In this document: positions 37,162 to 46,778 of the stretch, piece by piece
How positions within the stretch are numbered: position 1 is the first letter of the stretch
How the letters are laid out: each line of letters opens with the position of its first letter
Origin: Dipteris shenzhenensis
Lineage: Eukaryota; Polypodiophyta; Polypodiopsida; Gleicheniales
Assembly: GCA_047967505.1 (NCBI GenBank)
Contig: CM106538.1
DNA: 64,000 nucleotides
Strand: one strand, 5' to 3'
Made by a program: the position numbers and the translations under genes
Notes under the pieces: model-generated
What the model was told of the DNA's origin: nothing
Databases searched by the model: none
The model's input: only the letters and a program-made list of their open reading frames with translations

Positions 37162-37418
37162 TGTTGAGAGTTCACGCTCAACATCATGTGATCATGTGTG
37201 CATAGCACCATCATGTGATCATATGTGCATAGCACTAACCTTATAGAGTGCTATAAAGGAAAGGGTTAGATCCCCTAACCCTAACCCTAAAAGGGTTTGT
37301 ATATGTTCTATTTTTTCAACTAAATCTAGTGTACAATTAGTCATTTGTGGTGTACTCTCTAGCTGTGCCCTCTCTCCTCATCTCCACTCTTCTCCTCTCC
37401 CCTCTTCATATTTTGTCA
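37162..37418 (+). repeat. 3' LTR of copia-A
   Basis: TGTTGAGAGTTCACGC to ATTTTGTCA, preceded by the GA-rich tract GAGAGAAGG (37153-37161) and followed by AAGTC. Confidence 0.94.
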
Positions 37419-37423
37419 AAGTC

Positions 37424-37600
37424 CTCATTTAAAGGAGCTTAATCAAAAGGCTATGGCACTATGTAGTCAGTTTGATTTTTGCAAGTTTGTTCATATAAAC
37501 AGATAATAAAATCAAAGGGCAGATGAGTTAGCTACTCAAGCCATTGTAGTACAAGACCAGGGGGTGGTTTCTTTAGTAGACACTGGATGACCATAACTGC
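37424..37600 (+). pseudogene. Plus gypsy second RNase H, C-terminal part
   Basis: Continues the domain cut at 23940: HLKELNQKAMALCSQF and, after stops near 37504, NQRADELATQA with the last catalytic Asp. Confidence 0.82.
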
Positions 37601-37609
37601 AAGATGTTT

Positions 37610-38826
37610 AGCAATATGTGGAAGAAGGCATGTTTTGTCGAGGGTTAACTCCAAAACAGAAGCAAAGATTGGTGAGGAAAGCTTGTCCCTATACTATTGT
37701 TGATGACATTCTTTATAAATTGGGAAAAGATAAGGTGCTCTCTCAGGTGGTCCATCCCATGGAGACTAGGAGAATCCTAGAAATGTGTCATGAATGCTCT
37801 GGTCATTTTGCTTTAGCAAGCACAACTAGGAGAATTCTTAATGTAGGTTACTTTTGGCCATGCCTCCATATATGAATGGTGTCGAAGTTGTAAAGTATGC
37901 CAAAAGTTTGGAAGGCGACAATTGATTCCTGGGCCCTTGAAGCCTATTCCAGCCATAGACCACTTGAGAGGTGGGGGTTGGACTTTGTGGGACCACTCCC
38001 TCGCTCATCTCAGGGCAAGCATTATTTATTGGTGGCCACAAATTATGCGACTCGATGGGCAGAGGCCAAGGCCATAGTCAATAGTAAGGTAAGCACAGTT
38101 GCAAAATTTCTCTTTGATCAAATTTGTTCACGCTTTGGTTTTCCTTTGGAAATTCTCACTCATGGAGGAACCTCTTTTAGAAATGAACCAATTGAAGATG
38201 TGGTGCATAAGCTAAAGATAAATCATAGCATGTCCATGCCATACTATCCCCAATGTAATGGCTTGGCTGAGAAAACAAATGGATTGTTGTGCAATTCAAT
38301 GGGAAAGCTTGTAGCCACTAAGAAAAGGCATTGGGATAGGCACTTGGCAGAAGTTTTATGGGCTTACAGAACCACACACAAGCTAGCTATTAGGTTTACA
38401 CCATGCCAACTAGTGTATGGAATAGAAGCCATTTTGCCCATTGAATCGGAGATACATAGTCTTCGCACTGCTTTTGCAAGAAAAGAAGGACAGGAGGATG
38501 CCTATGCTCAATGCTTGGTACAACTAGAAGCCTTGGATGAATGCAGATTATAGGCCTTACAAAACTTGGAAGCTTCTCAAAAAAGGCGCAAGGCCTACTT
38601 TGACACCAAATTATGCAAGAAGAAAGATATTGTAGAAGGAGATTTGGTTATCAGATTTGATAGCTGTATAGACAAGCGGCTAGACAAAAAGTTTATCGAC
38701 CGATGGGAGGGACCATATGGAGTCAAAAAGAAGTTCACAAATGGAACCTATCCATTTGAGGATGTTGATGGCATGGTGATACTCGGGTGCACCAATGAGT
38801 ATCACCTTAAATTCTTCTATGCTTGA
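37610..38826 (+). pseudogene. Plus gypsy integrase
   Basis: The zinc-binding part lies around 37780-37900 (CHECSGHFALAS, then CKVCQKFG in another frame). The core (37897-38553) has WGLDFVGPLP, LVATNYATRWAEA and CNGLAEKTNG. The second catalytic Asp is lost: EILTHGGTSF has His where relatives have Asp. The C-terminal part (38566-38826) has DLVIRF and DRWEGPYGV. A stop at 38551-38553 separates the parts. Confidence 0.86.
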
Positions 38827-38887
38827 CCACCTTGAGGGCCAGCAGACCCTCTTTATCACTAGAGAGGATCTGCTGGGGGGAGAAAGA

Positions 38888-39215
38888 TGTGATGCCAAAA
38901 ATTGATATTTTTTATTTGGCATTGGTATTGTTTTCTTCTATGTTTGATAAGAGTTTGAGTATCAAGTGATAGCCTAGCGGCTCTCACTTATTTTTATTTT
39001 CTAAGATATTCTATGGAATTGAGAGGATGAGTGGAATGGATCATTGTAAAATACCATAGGTATGAATTATAAATACCTTGGTATGGGGTGAGAGTTATTT
39101 GTGTATGGGATATTATAGGGTTTTTAGAAAATAGGAAGAGTGAGTCACGTAAAGAGGTGGGCTCATGTCCATGTGCTCCAATAATATAATAGATGCCACA
39201 TGCCAAGCGTGTGGA
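38888..39215 (+). repeat. 3' LTR of the plus gypsy, truncated
   Basis: Begins TGTGATGCC after the tract CTGCTGGGGGGAGAAAGA (38870-38887), matches 17065-17392 and stops at the join with the minus gypsy. Confidence 0.88.
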
Positions 39216-41403
39216 TCTCTGTTTGATGTAGTGCAAGGCGTCGGGTCTCATCTAACTTCTCAAGTTGTACCAATCTGGCCTCTACATGTTCATCTTCTAT
39301 CATCCTTTGTTCCTGTGCCAATCTCAAGGCTGGAATCTCTATCTCTAGTGGTAAAACTGCCTCAGTACCATACACCAACTCAAAAGGGGTGTGACCTGTA
39401 GATGTTTTATGAGTGATGTTGTAAGCCCACACTACTTCAGTGACCTTCTGATCCCATTGGCTCCTATTCCCTGCGGCCATTTTTCCCATGGTTTTACAAA
39501 GGAGGCCATTGGTCCGCTCTGTTTGACCCATGGATGCTAGATAATAGATGCTAGAAGTGTGATGATCAATGCCCATGCGATCCATGAGTAACTCCACTGC
39601 TTCATTTAAGAATGGACTCCCATGGTCAGAGACTATCTCCATGGGTGTCCCAAACCTTGTGCAGATACGTTCAAAGATGAAATTTGAAACTACCTTGCCA
39701 TTTGCAGCAGAGAGGGCGATAGCTTCAGCCCACTTAGTGACATACTGAGTGGCTACCAAAAGATACTTCTTTTTGCAGGCAGTCATGGGCAAGGGCCCGA
39801 CAAAATCTATTCCCCACTTCTGAAACGGATGGATGGACATCACTGGGTGATGTTGCCCGGGACGCAAATCTTTCTTACCGAAGAATTGACATGGTTCACA
39901 GGTTTTGCAATACAAAGTGACATCCTTGAACAAGGTCGGCCAATAGTATCCAGCATGTAAAATCTTCTTAGCTGTATAGTCACTGGCATAGTGGCCTCCA
40001 CAAAATCCATCATGATAATGCTTCAATACCTTAGGCACTTCATCTGCATCAATGGCCCGTCTGAGTACCCCATCCATGCCTTGACGGTACAACACCCCAT
40101 CAAGGAGGGTGTAGCGTCTACTATCTCTGTGGATCTTCTTTCTCTCATAGCTTGTACTTCCTGAAGGAAAGGAGAAAGCGGCCAAAAACTTGTAGATACC
40201 ACCATACCAAGGATCCCCAACTTCTATGGCTGCTACAAGGGTTACATCAAGGCACTCCTCTAAATCAATCAAAGCATTCTTCAAGTTGGACTAACCCCCT
40301 TTTACAATTTTGAAAGAAAAATCATATTCTTGTAGAACTGCCAACCATTTGGCCAACCGGCCCATGGGATTTGGTGATTGAAGAACCTGCTTTGCAAGAC
40401 CAGTGCCAATTTGTATAAAGAAGGACTTTCCAGCCACATAATGCTTAAATTTCTCAATGCAAAACACCAAAGACAATGCATGCTTGTCAGCCTCTGAATA
40501 GCGTCACTCAGTGTCGAGCAATTGTCGAGAAGCAAATCGAACGGGGTACATGAACCGATCCTCCCCTTGCTGGAGAAGAATACCTGCCAGAGTGTGCTCT
40601 CCAAACCCAGGATTGATATAGAAGGTCTTTGACCAGTCTGGATTGCGTAGAATGGGTTCTGAAGCCAGAGCCTTCTTGATTTGTGCAAACCCATGATCAC
40701 AATCCTCATCCCAAGAGAAATCAACCCCATCTTTTAATAGCATAGTCATGGGCCATGTCAAAGTAGCATACTGATCAATGAAGCAGTGATAGTATCCTGC
40801 TAGATTGACAAATGAGCGTACCTGACGTTTGGTTGTAGGTGGGGAGAGTTTGAGGATGGCTTCTACCTTCTCAGGGTCACGGTTGATGCCCTCGGATGAG
40901 ACAACATGTCCCAATAACCTCCCTTGAGTGGCTCCAATGGTGCATTTCTCAGGGTTGAGACTGCCATTTGCATCATTGACCCTTTGGAAGGCCAATCTAA
41001 CCTTCATGATGTGCTCCTTACGTGATGAGAATATACAGAAATCATCTAAAAACACCTCCAAGAAATCCCCCAAATAAGGAGAAAACACCATCTGCATAAA
41101 TCTTTGAAAGGTGGCAGGAGCATTGGTGAGGCCAAATGGCATTACTTTGAATGCAAATGTCCCCCAGGGTGTGGCAAATGTGGTTTTAAGCACATCTTCC
41201 TCGGCAATTCTGATTTGATAAAACCCAGAGTAACCATCACAGAAAGTATACATCTCATGACCACTTACCTTCTCAAGAATGAGGTCTTGAAAGGGTAGAG
41301 GATGATGATCCCTCTTGGTGGCAGCATTGAGCTTCTTATAGTCGCGATGCAGACCCGCCACTTGTTGTTTTTCTTTGGGATGACTACCACTGGTGAAACC
41401 CAT
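39213..41403 (-). pseudogene. Minus gypsy RT (most), RNase H and integrase
   Basis: RT (41403-40504) has CDGYSGFYQIRI, PFGLTNAPATFQRFM and the box VFLDDF. RNase H is split by TGA at 40502-40504 and TAG near 40291 and lacks the usual first DAS motif (FYINPGFG). Integrase (40284-39213) has GHYASDYTAKKIL, CKTCEPCQ, WGIDFVGPLP, VSDHGSPF and GQTERTNG, so the D, D, E triad is present. It runs off into the LTR of the plus gypsy after LDETRRLALHQTEIH. No extra RNase H lies between RNase H and integrase. Confidence 0.88.
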
Positions 41404-42839
41404 TCAGTATTGTGAACCGGAACAATAAACCCAGCCTCTATAAGCTTCTGCAACTCTGAGTGCAAAGCGTCGCTCTGTAGGGGCCCTAATCTTCGATACT
41501 TCTGAGCCACAGGCTTTGCATCAGGCTTCAGCTCTATCTTGTGCTCTATGGCAGTCACATGGCGAAGGTGGTGGTAGCTAGTTGCAAAGAGGTCAGGGAA
41601 ATCTTTGAACATTTCAAGAAACTCATCTTTCTCACCTGGAGTGAGGTCTGGAGAAAGCATTGATTCGAGCTGTTGAGGACTAGCTGTTATCTTTTTTGCA
41701 GGTGGCAGGGTCGGAGACACCCCCATCATGTAAATTTCCTCCTCTGAGAATTCGTCCCCCCCGTCTGATTTTTCCATGGACTCAGACACTGAAGATGAGA
41801 TAGTATCACTGTCATGCTTCTCTTCTTCTTCCAGTTCCATGGCACCAGGTTGCATAGGGATTTTCTCCTTGGAAGCACCAAAAGACATGTGTCCTGTCTT
41901 CCAATAGCTGACTGCATCACTTTTTCTCAACCATGGTCTCCCCAGTATGGCTGGGTAACTTCTGCCTGTATCTTCAATGTCCACTACATAGAAATTGATA
42001 GTGGTGGTCAACCCGTTGACAGTGATGGGCAAATCCTCAATGACTCCCATGGTGGCGAGTCGTCGACCATCTGCTACCTTGATTCGAGTGGAGGAACACC
42101 TTGTACATTTCAAATTCAATTTCTTCATGATGTGGGGCACCATGATATTACATGCAGCTCCCCCATCAACACACACATTTTTGACATGGCAATTATCTAT
42201 GATGACATCTACTGTGTGTGGGTGCCGATCAATTTCTTCAGAGATAGAAGATACCTCTCGTACCTTTCTCTTTTTCTTGCTCTTCCTTGTTGAGAGACCT
42301 TGCTGTATCTCACGTCTCACCTTAGGGCTTAATGCTATTAGTTGAGGGAGTGTGATGCTCAAAGACCGATGAGCAAGGTCCTGAACGACCGAATAGTCCT
42401 CTTGCCCTGAGCCGATGGGAAAATCCGAGGGTGACCACTTACTCCTGCGAGATCTTTTAGTCTTCTCTGTTGGTGGGTCTGCCATCTCAGCATCTGAGGG
42501 CTTTGAGAAGGACACCTTCTTCTTGGGGTGGCCCGTTCCACGGTTTGGAGAGGGGTCCGAGGTAGCACGAGTTCTTTTCCCGAGATCAAGGATCTCCACA
42601 TCAGAATCCTCAGTGCCCGACTCACTTAGAAGATTCACCCTTGGAATATTGGGGCATTCTGTGCGATAATGACCCTTCTGGTGGCACTCGTAGCATACAA
42701 CATTAGCACGATCTCTTGGAGGGCAGTTGGCTTGATTTCTGATGCCCACCATCTCAAGCCGAAGATCATTCAGGGCCTTGGCTAAGTCATTGACTCCAGG
42801 TTCGGTTGCAAGGGGGGCCTCTTTAGTTGGAGGGGCCAT
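41265..42839 (-). pseudogene. Minus gypsy zinc knuckle, protease and RT start
   Basis: Open for 524 codons: knuckle CYECHQKGHYRTEC, an acidic/Lys-rich linker, retropepsin with VCVDGGAACNIM and AILGRPWLR, then RT WVSPVVVIPKKNNKWRVC. A small indel near 41350 throws it out of frame with the RT block that follows. Confidence 0.88.
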
Positions 42840-42861
42840 GGGAGTAGAGAGGAGGGGGGAT

Positions 42862-43586
42862 CATGGGCGAGGCTGGGGAAATCTTCGAGGCGGAGGATGA
42901 GGATATCCACCTTGTTGAGGGTAAGCATCTAAGGGAGGACCATACATCTGAGGTGGAGGCGGTGGATACATCCTTGATGAGGGGTGGGGGTATGCCCCTG
43001 AGTTAGACCCCCCAGGTTGTTGTTGCAGGAATGGAGGGGGATGCGGAGGGACAATCGTCTTCTTTGAGGCGGGGTCAGACTGAACTTTATCAAACTTTTG
43101 AGCAATCTCATGTGCTAGCACCATAGTTTTAGGATTCTCCCATTTAAGCTTGAGGCGGAATTCATCACTCGCTCCTGCTACAAGGTAGCCCAGCACATGC
43201 TGAGTCATTCCAGCTTGAAACCCGGCATTGTCCTCCTGTGTGGCAATCAAACGGTCCAGGAGCACGGCCGCTCGATCCACATATCGACGCGCCATCTCAC
43301 CTTCTAACTGCTTCAAATTTGCCACCTGTAGGTACACATTCTCCGGCTCCTCTTCTTTGCCGAAATACTCAATCATTGCTGCTATCAACCTTGGCCAGCT
43401 TTGGCGAACATCTTCGGCTTGCTTCTCATACCACACTTGAGCCAAACCTTCTAGAAATGTGGGAAGAACCAATAGCCATCTATCTTCAGTAAGAAAGTTG
43501 AGAGAAACACAACGGCGCTTGAAAGCCACAAGATACTCATTTGGATTTTCTTCTACCCGTCCACAAAACACGAGAATGTCAGCCAT
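42862..43586 (-). pseudogene. Minus gypsy gag
   Basis: 241 codons with the Ty3 gag core (ENPNEYLVAFKRRCVSL, LPTFLEGLAQVWYEKQ, GEMARRYVDRAAVLLDRLI) and a Pro/Gln/Tyr-rich tail. It ends at a TGA (42859-42861) in frame with the knuckle-protease block, so gag and pol were one frame. The TGA is most simply a mutated Arg codon (CGA). Confidence 0.85.
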
Positions 43587-44079
43587 GCTTGGAAGATGGA
43601 AAAGAGGGGCTTATCTATGGACGAACAATAGTAAGAGGAAGCTTGAACTGAAAATCGGGTGAAGATACATCCAAAAAGCACACATAGGCAGGGTAGGGTG
43701 TGACTGGTGTAGTGTGAAATATTACACGAGAAGAATCTTCAGCATAGAATAGCACATAGACAATCTTAAAAGGACCAACCCTCATGATATCACATCGATC
43801 ATTACAAGCGAGGGTTAGAGGCACAGCGTTGCATGAGGTTGTTCATCAAGGCAAACAAGAATACCATGACAAATGTCAACAGTTGGAGAGCTTGCACATC
43901 ACCTTCAGCTTCTTCCAGTTCTTGTAGTCGCCATGCTGTTTCTTCAAGGGGTGTGCGGTCTGGCATTCTTCTTTTGAGCAATGTCCTTGAGAACCCTCCT
44001 GATGATCTGCCGAAGTCGGTAAACTCATATCAAGTATGCCCAACACTTAGTTTCATGATGACCACAACCTCTGCATTCC

Positions 44080-44574
44080 TTACAAATGATCACCCTCCTT
44101 CGTGGCTTGCGGCTTTGTTGGGGTGGCGCTTCCACTCGCGTCATGCGTGATTGGAGTACAAGCTTCACGTGCCAAGAAATCAGCAACTAGATTTTGAGCT
44201 CGAGGGATATGCTGAATTTTTACCTCTTCAAATTGGTTGCAAAGTTCCAAGGCTTGTTGATGTCGTGGAACCAAGCCTTTGCTCCGCACCTTCCACCTTC
44301 CACTAACTTGTTCACATACTAGTTGAGAATCTCCTTGCACCTCCAATTGCTTGGCATGATGTTCTTGTGCCTTTTGTAGCCCAAAGATGAGCGCCGAGTA
44401 CTCAGCTTGATTGCAAGTACTTGCGGGTGAAGACTTGCTGTAACAATACTCCTCACCACCCGGTGAAGTGAGCTTCACACCCATGCCAGCCGCCTTGGTC
44501 GAAGGTTTGTAAGCTCCATCAAATTGAAGAATCCAAGATGTCATCACACCAAAACTAAAATTCGGACATCCCAA
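44080..44574 (-). CDS. Intact RNase H-like ORF upstream of gag in the minus gypsy
   Basis: 164 codons without a stop. RNase H I fold signatures: ILQFDGAYKPSTKAAG (first Asp), TCNQAEYSALIFGL (Glu), EVQGDSQLVCEQVSG (Asp) and QNLVADFLAREA (last Asp). All four catalytic acids are present, more complete than the element's own RT-linked RNase H. It is closest in pattern to the extra RNase H of the plus gypsy (AAEYNALI, RGDSQLI), but sits about 0.5 kb upstream of gag instead of between RNase H and integrase. A start at the internal Met before TSWILQ is possible. It could be a relocated domain or a fragment of another element. Confidence 0.72.
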   Translation of the reverse strand: MGCPNFSFGVMTSWILQFDGAYKPSTKAAGMGVKLTSPGGEEYCYSKSSPASTCNQAEYSALIFGLQKAQEHHAKQLEVQGDSQLVCEQVSGRWKVRSKGLVPRHQQALELCNQFEEVKIQHIPRAQNLVADFLAREACTPITHDASGSATPTKPQATKEGDHL

Positions 44575-44767
44575 GTTTCTCGGTAGTCCAAGATAGGTAG
44601 GAGGAGAGGGTGGGGAGAATTCAACACTTGAGCCAAACGTTCAGCACCAAATAAACTTGCAATCCTTTGTTGATAGTTTATCTTAAGACCAAAAAGAATT
44701 ACAATTTGAAGCTCGAAATGAGGCACAAAAGGCTGATTAGGTATAAATGGATTCCTTGGTCAAAACA

Positions 44768-45243
44768 TTACCAACCATAGTCGAGGCCTAGAAACCTTTG
44801 TAATGAGATTGTGAATAAACCATTCAGGATGAGCTTTTCCACAGGAATCAACAAGCAGATGCGCCAAATCTCCCCCCAAGCTTGGGGAGCATCCCACCCT
44901 TCGATGAAGGATACCGTTTTAATTATATCTGAAGTAGCAAGTAGTTCGATCACCGCACAATGAGTAGAAGTAAGTAAAAATCCTCCCAGCGTATCAGTAG
45001 TTCGTCACCATGAATCATCCATGGTGTATCATTCCACCCATCATCACCATCAATAATGCACTGGACAATCAGCCGTTGAAGGTCGACATGAAGATCAAGG
45101 AAGACATCTCGTGCATTGGTAGCCGTAAGGTGCAGAGGAACAGGCACCAATTCCTTAAACGCGTCGAGAAGTGACATAAATGTCCACCCTTCTTGTGAGG
45201 CGTGTGTCCATGAAGTGAGCTTGGAGAAGTTCTGAATTGGCAA
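44768..45243 (-). pseudogene. Unknown ORF pair in the leader of the minus gypsy
   Basis: Minus-strand frames 45243-44950 (97 codons, with HASQEGWTFMSLLDAFKEL and DDGWNDTPWMIHGDELL) and 44953-44768 (EGWDAPQAWGEIWRICLL) abut and may be one frame broken by an indel near 44950. Composition looks protein-like (Trp, Asp and Leu well spread). No family recognised. Confidence 0.3.
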
Positions 45244-45384
45244 TCTAGCAAGAGATGTGGATAGAGCACATAAAATGAAATATTTTTGCTTTTTACAACA
45301 AGAGCAAACTCCTTACGGTTAGAGAGTTACAGCTCCCGTGATTTCAATATATGAACAAAAATCATTACATTTTTACCACTTCCA

Positions 45385-45520
45385 ACTTGTTGGCCCAATG
45401 ATAAGACTTCCTTTTGTGAAGGGGGAGGTCTTGGATTCCAATCCTACTCTTTAATAAAAAGAGAAAGAGAAAGAGAAGGAGAAGAAGAAGAAGAGAAGAG
45501 ATAGGGGGGGGCGCGGGATC
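45385..45520 (+). mobile_element. tRNA-derived SINE-like segment
   Basis: TTGGCCCAATGATAAG resembles an RNA polymerase III A box and GGATTCCAATCC, about 40 bases on, a degraded B box (GGTTCGANNCC). The spacing is as in tRNA-derived SINEs. An A/G-rich tail (AAAAAGAGAAAGAG, then GAAGAAGAAG) follows. It may also be a decayed tRNA-like sequence. Confidence 0.42.
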
Positions 45521-45555
45521 TGTTGTTACTCTTTTGCAGAGGCTCAGAAAACAAT

Positions 45556-45655
45556 AAACTGTCCTCAACCCGAAGTCATAGCAGTCCAGAGAACTGGAGC
45601 GCAGAAAACTGTCCGCAACCAGAAGTTGCAACAGTCCAGAGAACTGTCGCGCAGG
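45556..45655. repeat. Two tandem copies of a 50-bp unit
   Basis: AAACTGTCCTCAACCCGAAG... at 45556 and AAACTGTCCGCAACCAGAAG... at 45606, both continuing with CAGTCCAGAGAACTG. Confidence 0.7.
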
Positions 45656-45799
45656 AGACGCACGAATCGAATGCATGCACAGTAGCTTAGAAAGAGCACA
45701 GATGGTATAGTTTTGTTGATGTAACCCGTACGAATAGAAGATTCGCCACCAGCCATGGAGATTCGCATCCCAGCAGCCACACCAAAACTTTTAGCCGGA

Positions 45800-46778
45800 A
45801 AATTTATCGAGACCAGAGGCTAGAGGCTAAATATGGCGACGCTCAAAGGCCATAGAGAAAAGGAGATCATGAGGGCGAAGGGATGCCATAGGGGTGAAAA
45901 AGGAATTAGAAGTGGAGGGAAGGAAAAGGGAGACTATGACACAAGGGGAAAGGGAGAGGGGGAAGAGAAGCATGTACATGATAGGAGGAGGAATGTGGAG
46001 ATGTAGACATCAAGGGAAGAGAATCATACTTTATTTGAAAGAAAGGATGAGAGGGAAATATCAAAATACTAGCTAGGTGGCTTTACAAGAATGAGCGTGT
46101 CTCATCAAGGAATAGCCCCTTCCTTTTATAGCCAAAAGAGGGGGTCTCTCCACATTAATGTATCCTCCCACATGCATGGTGTGTGTGGAAAAGTCTCCCA
46201 TGTGGGCTAGGTGGGTACGCACTCTCAATTGTGTGCGACAACCCTTTGCCTCAATTTTCCACATAAATCAAGCCCCATATCTCAAGTCTATGATACTCCC
46301 TTGGTCTCTTTCCAATTTTATAATATGTTCAAACCTCTAGGAGGACAAGTGGAGGGTTGGCACAAGGAATCTTGCCACCTCATCCTACTTTCCCCATTAT
46401 TTAACTAGCTCTCTTGGTCCTTCTATACCTCCCCCACATGGGCCTATCCCATATGGAGGGAATACCTCAATATAATATCTATCTCCACCTATTTTATATT
46501 GCTTCTCCCATGGACTTTGAGCCATATCTCACTAAATGTAGCCTAGGTGGAGGGGTGGCACATGGAGGAGCATGCCACCTTGCATTTTATATTATTACTA
46601 TTATGGATTATGTACAACACACCTTATGGGTCCTCTTACATGGAAGGGTGGCACATGGTCATGCCATGCCACCTCAACCTTGGGCCCTATGCACACCATA
46701 TTTTATTATACTATTGCCACATATACAAACACACATACATATTAATGCCTTTTTCCTTAGACAATTTTATCCATAACA
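45800..46778 (-). repeat. Probable 5' LTR of the minus gypsy
   Basis: A minus-strand TATA box (CTATAAAAGGAAGG, about 46118-46131) lies in a region without genes. The minus strand begins TGTTATGG at 46778. No second copy exists in the window to confirm LTR status, and the inner boundary is a guess. Confidence 0.45.

Larger units (their letters stand above)
23941..37418 (+). mobile_element. Ty1/copia element with two nested insertions (copia-A)
   Basis: 257-bp LTRs at 23941-24197 and 37162-37418, flanked by AAGTC (23936-23940 and 37419-37423). Primer site TGGTATCAGAGCATGG at 24198 and a GA-rich tract before the right LTR. Without copia-B and the TRIM it is about 7.2 kb, with an unusually long 2.4-kb leader. 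I count 12 differences between the LTRs (10 transitions). The polyprotein has many stops. Confidence 0.95.
17065..39215 (+). mobile_element. Ty3/gypsy element, Tat-like (two RNase H domains), with nested insertions
   Basis: LTR sequence starting TGTGATGCCAAAA occurs at 17065 and again at 38888 after a purine tract. Between them, on the plus strand, lie gag, CCHC knuckle, protease, RT, RNase H, a second RNase H and integrase, the order reported for the Tat lineage. It is interrupted by a copia fragment (22577-23275) and by copia-A (23941-37418). Removing copia-A and one AAGTC rejoins the second RNase H in frame. The right LTR breaks off near 39215 against another gypsy element. Many stops and shifts; inactive. 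Confidence 0.88.
39213..46778 (-). mobile_element. Ty3/gypsy element truncated at its 3' end
   Basis: Minus strand, from high to low coordinates: LTR-like promoter region, an unknown ORF, an RNase H ORF, gag, knuckle-protease-RT-RNase H, integrase. The integrase C-terminus and 3' LTR are missing; the break lies in a 3-10 base overlap with the plus gypsy LTR. The right end is placed at 46778 (minus strand starts TGTTATGG) because an exon of the C48-like gene resumes there in phase. Relatively intact, with about four lesions in gag-pol. Confidence 0.82.

Noticed and set aside
37273-37290. Telomere-like CCCTAACCCTAACCCTAA
   Set aside because: It is part of the copia-A LTR; the other LTR has the same stretch with substitutions, and only two to three units are present.
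42859-42861. In-frame TGA between gag and pol as a programmed readthrough stop
   Set aside because: The zinc knuckle lies after it and other TGA/TAG lesions occur in the same element, so a CGA to TGA mutation is simpler.
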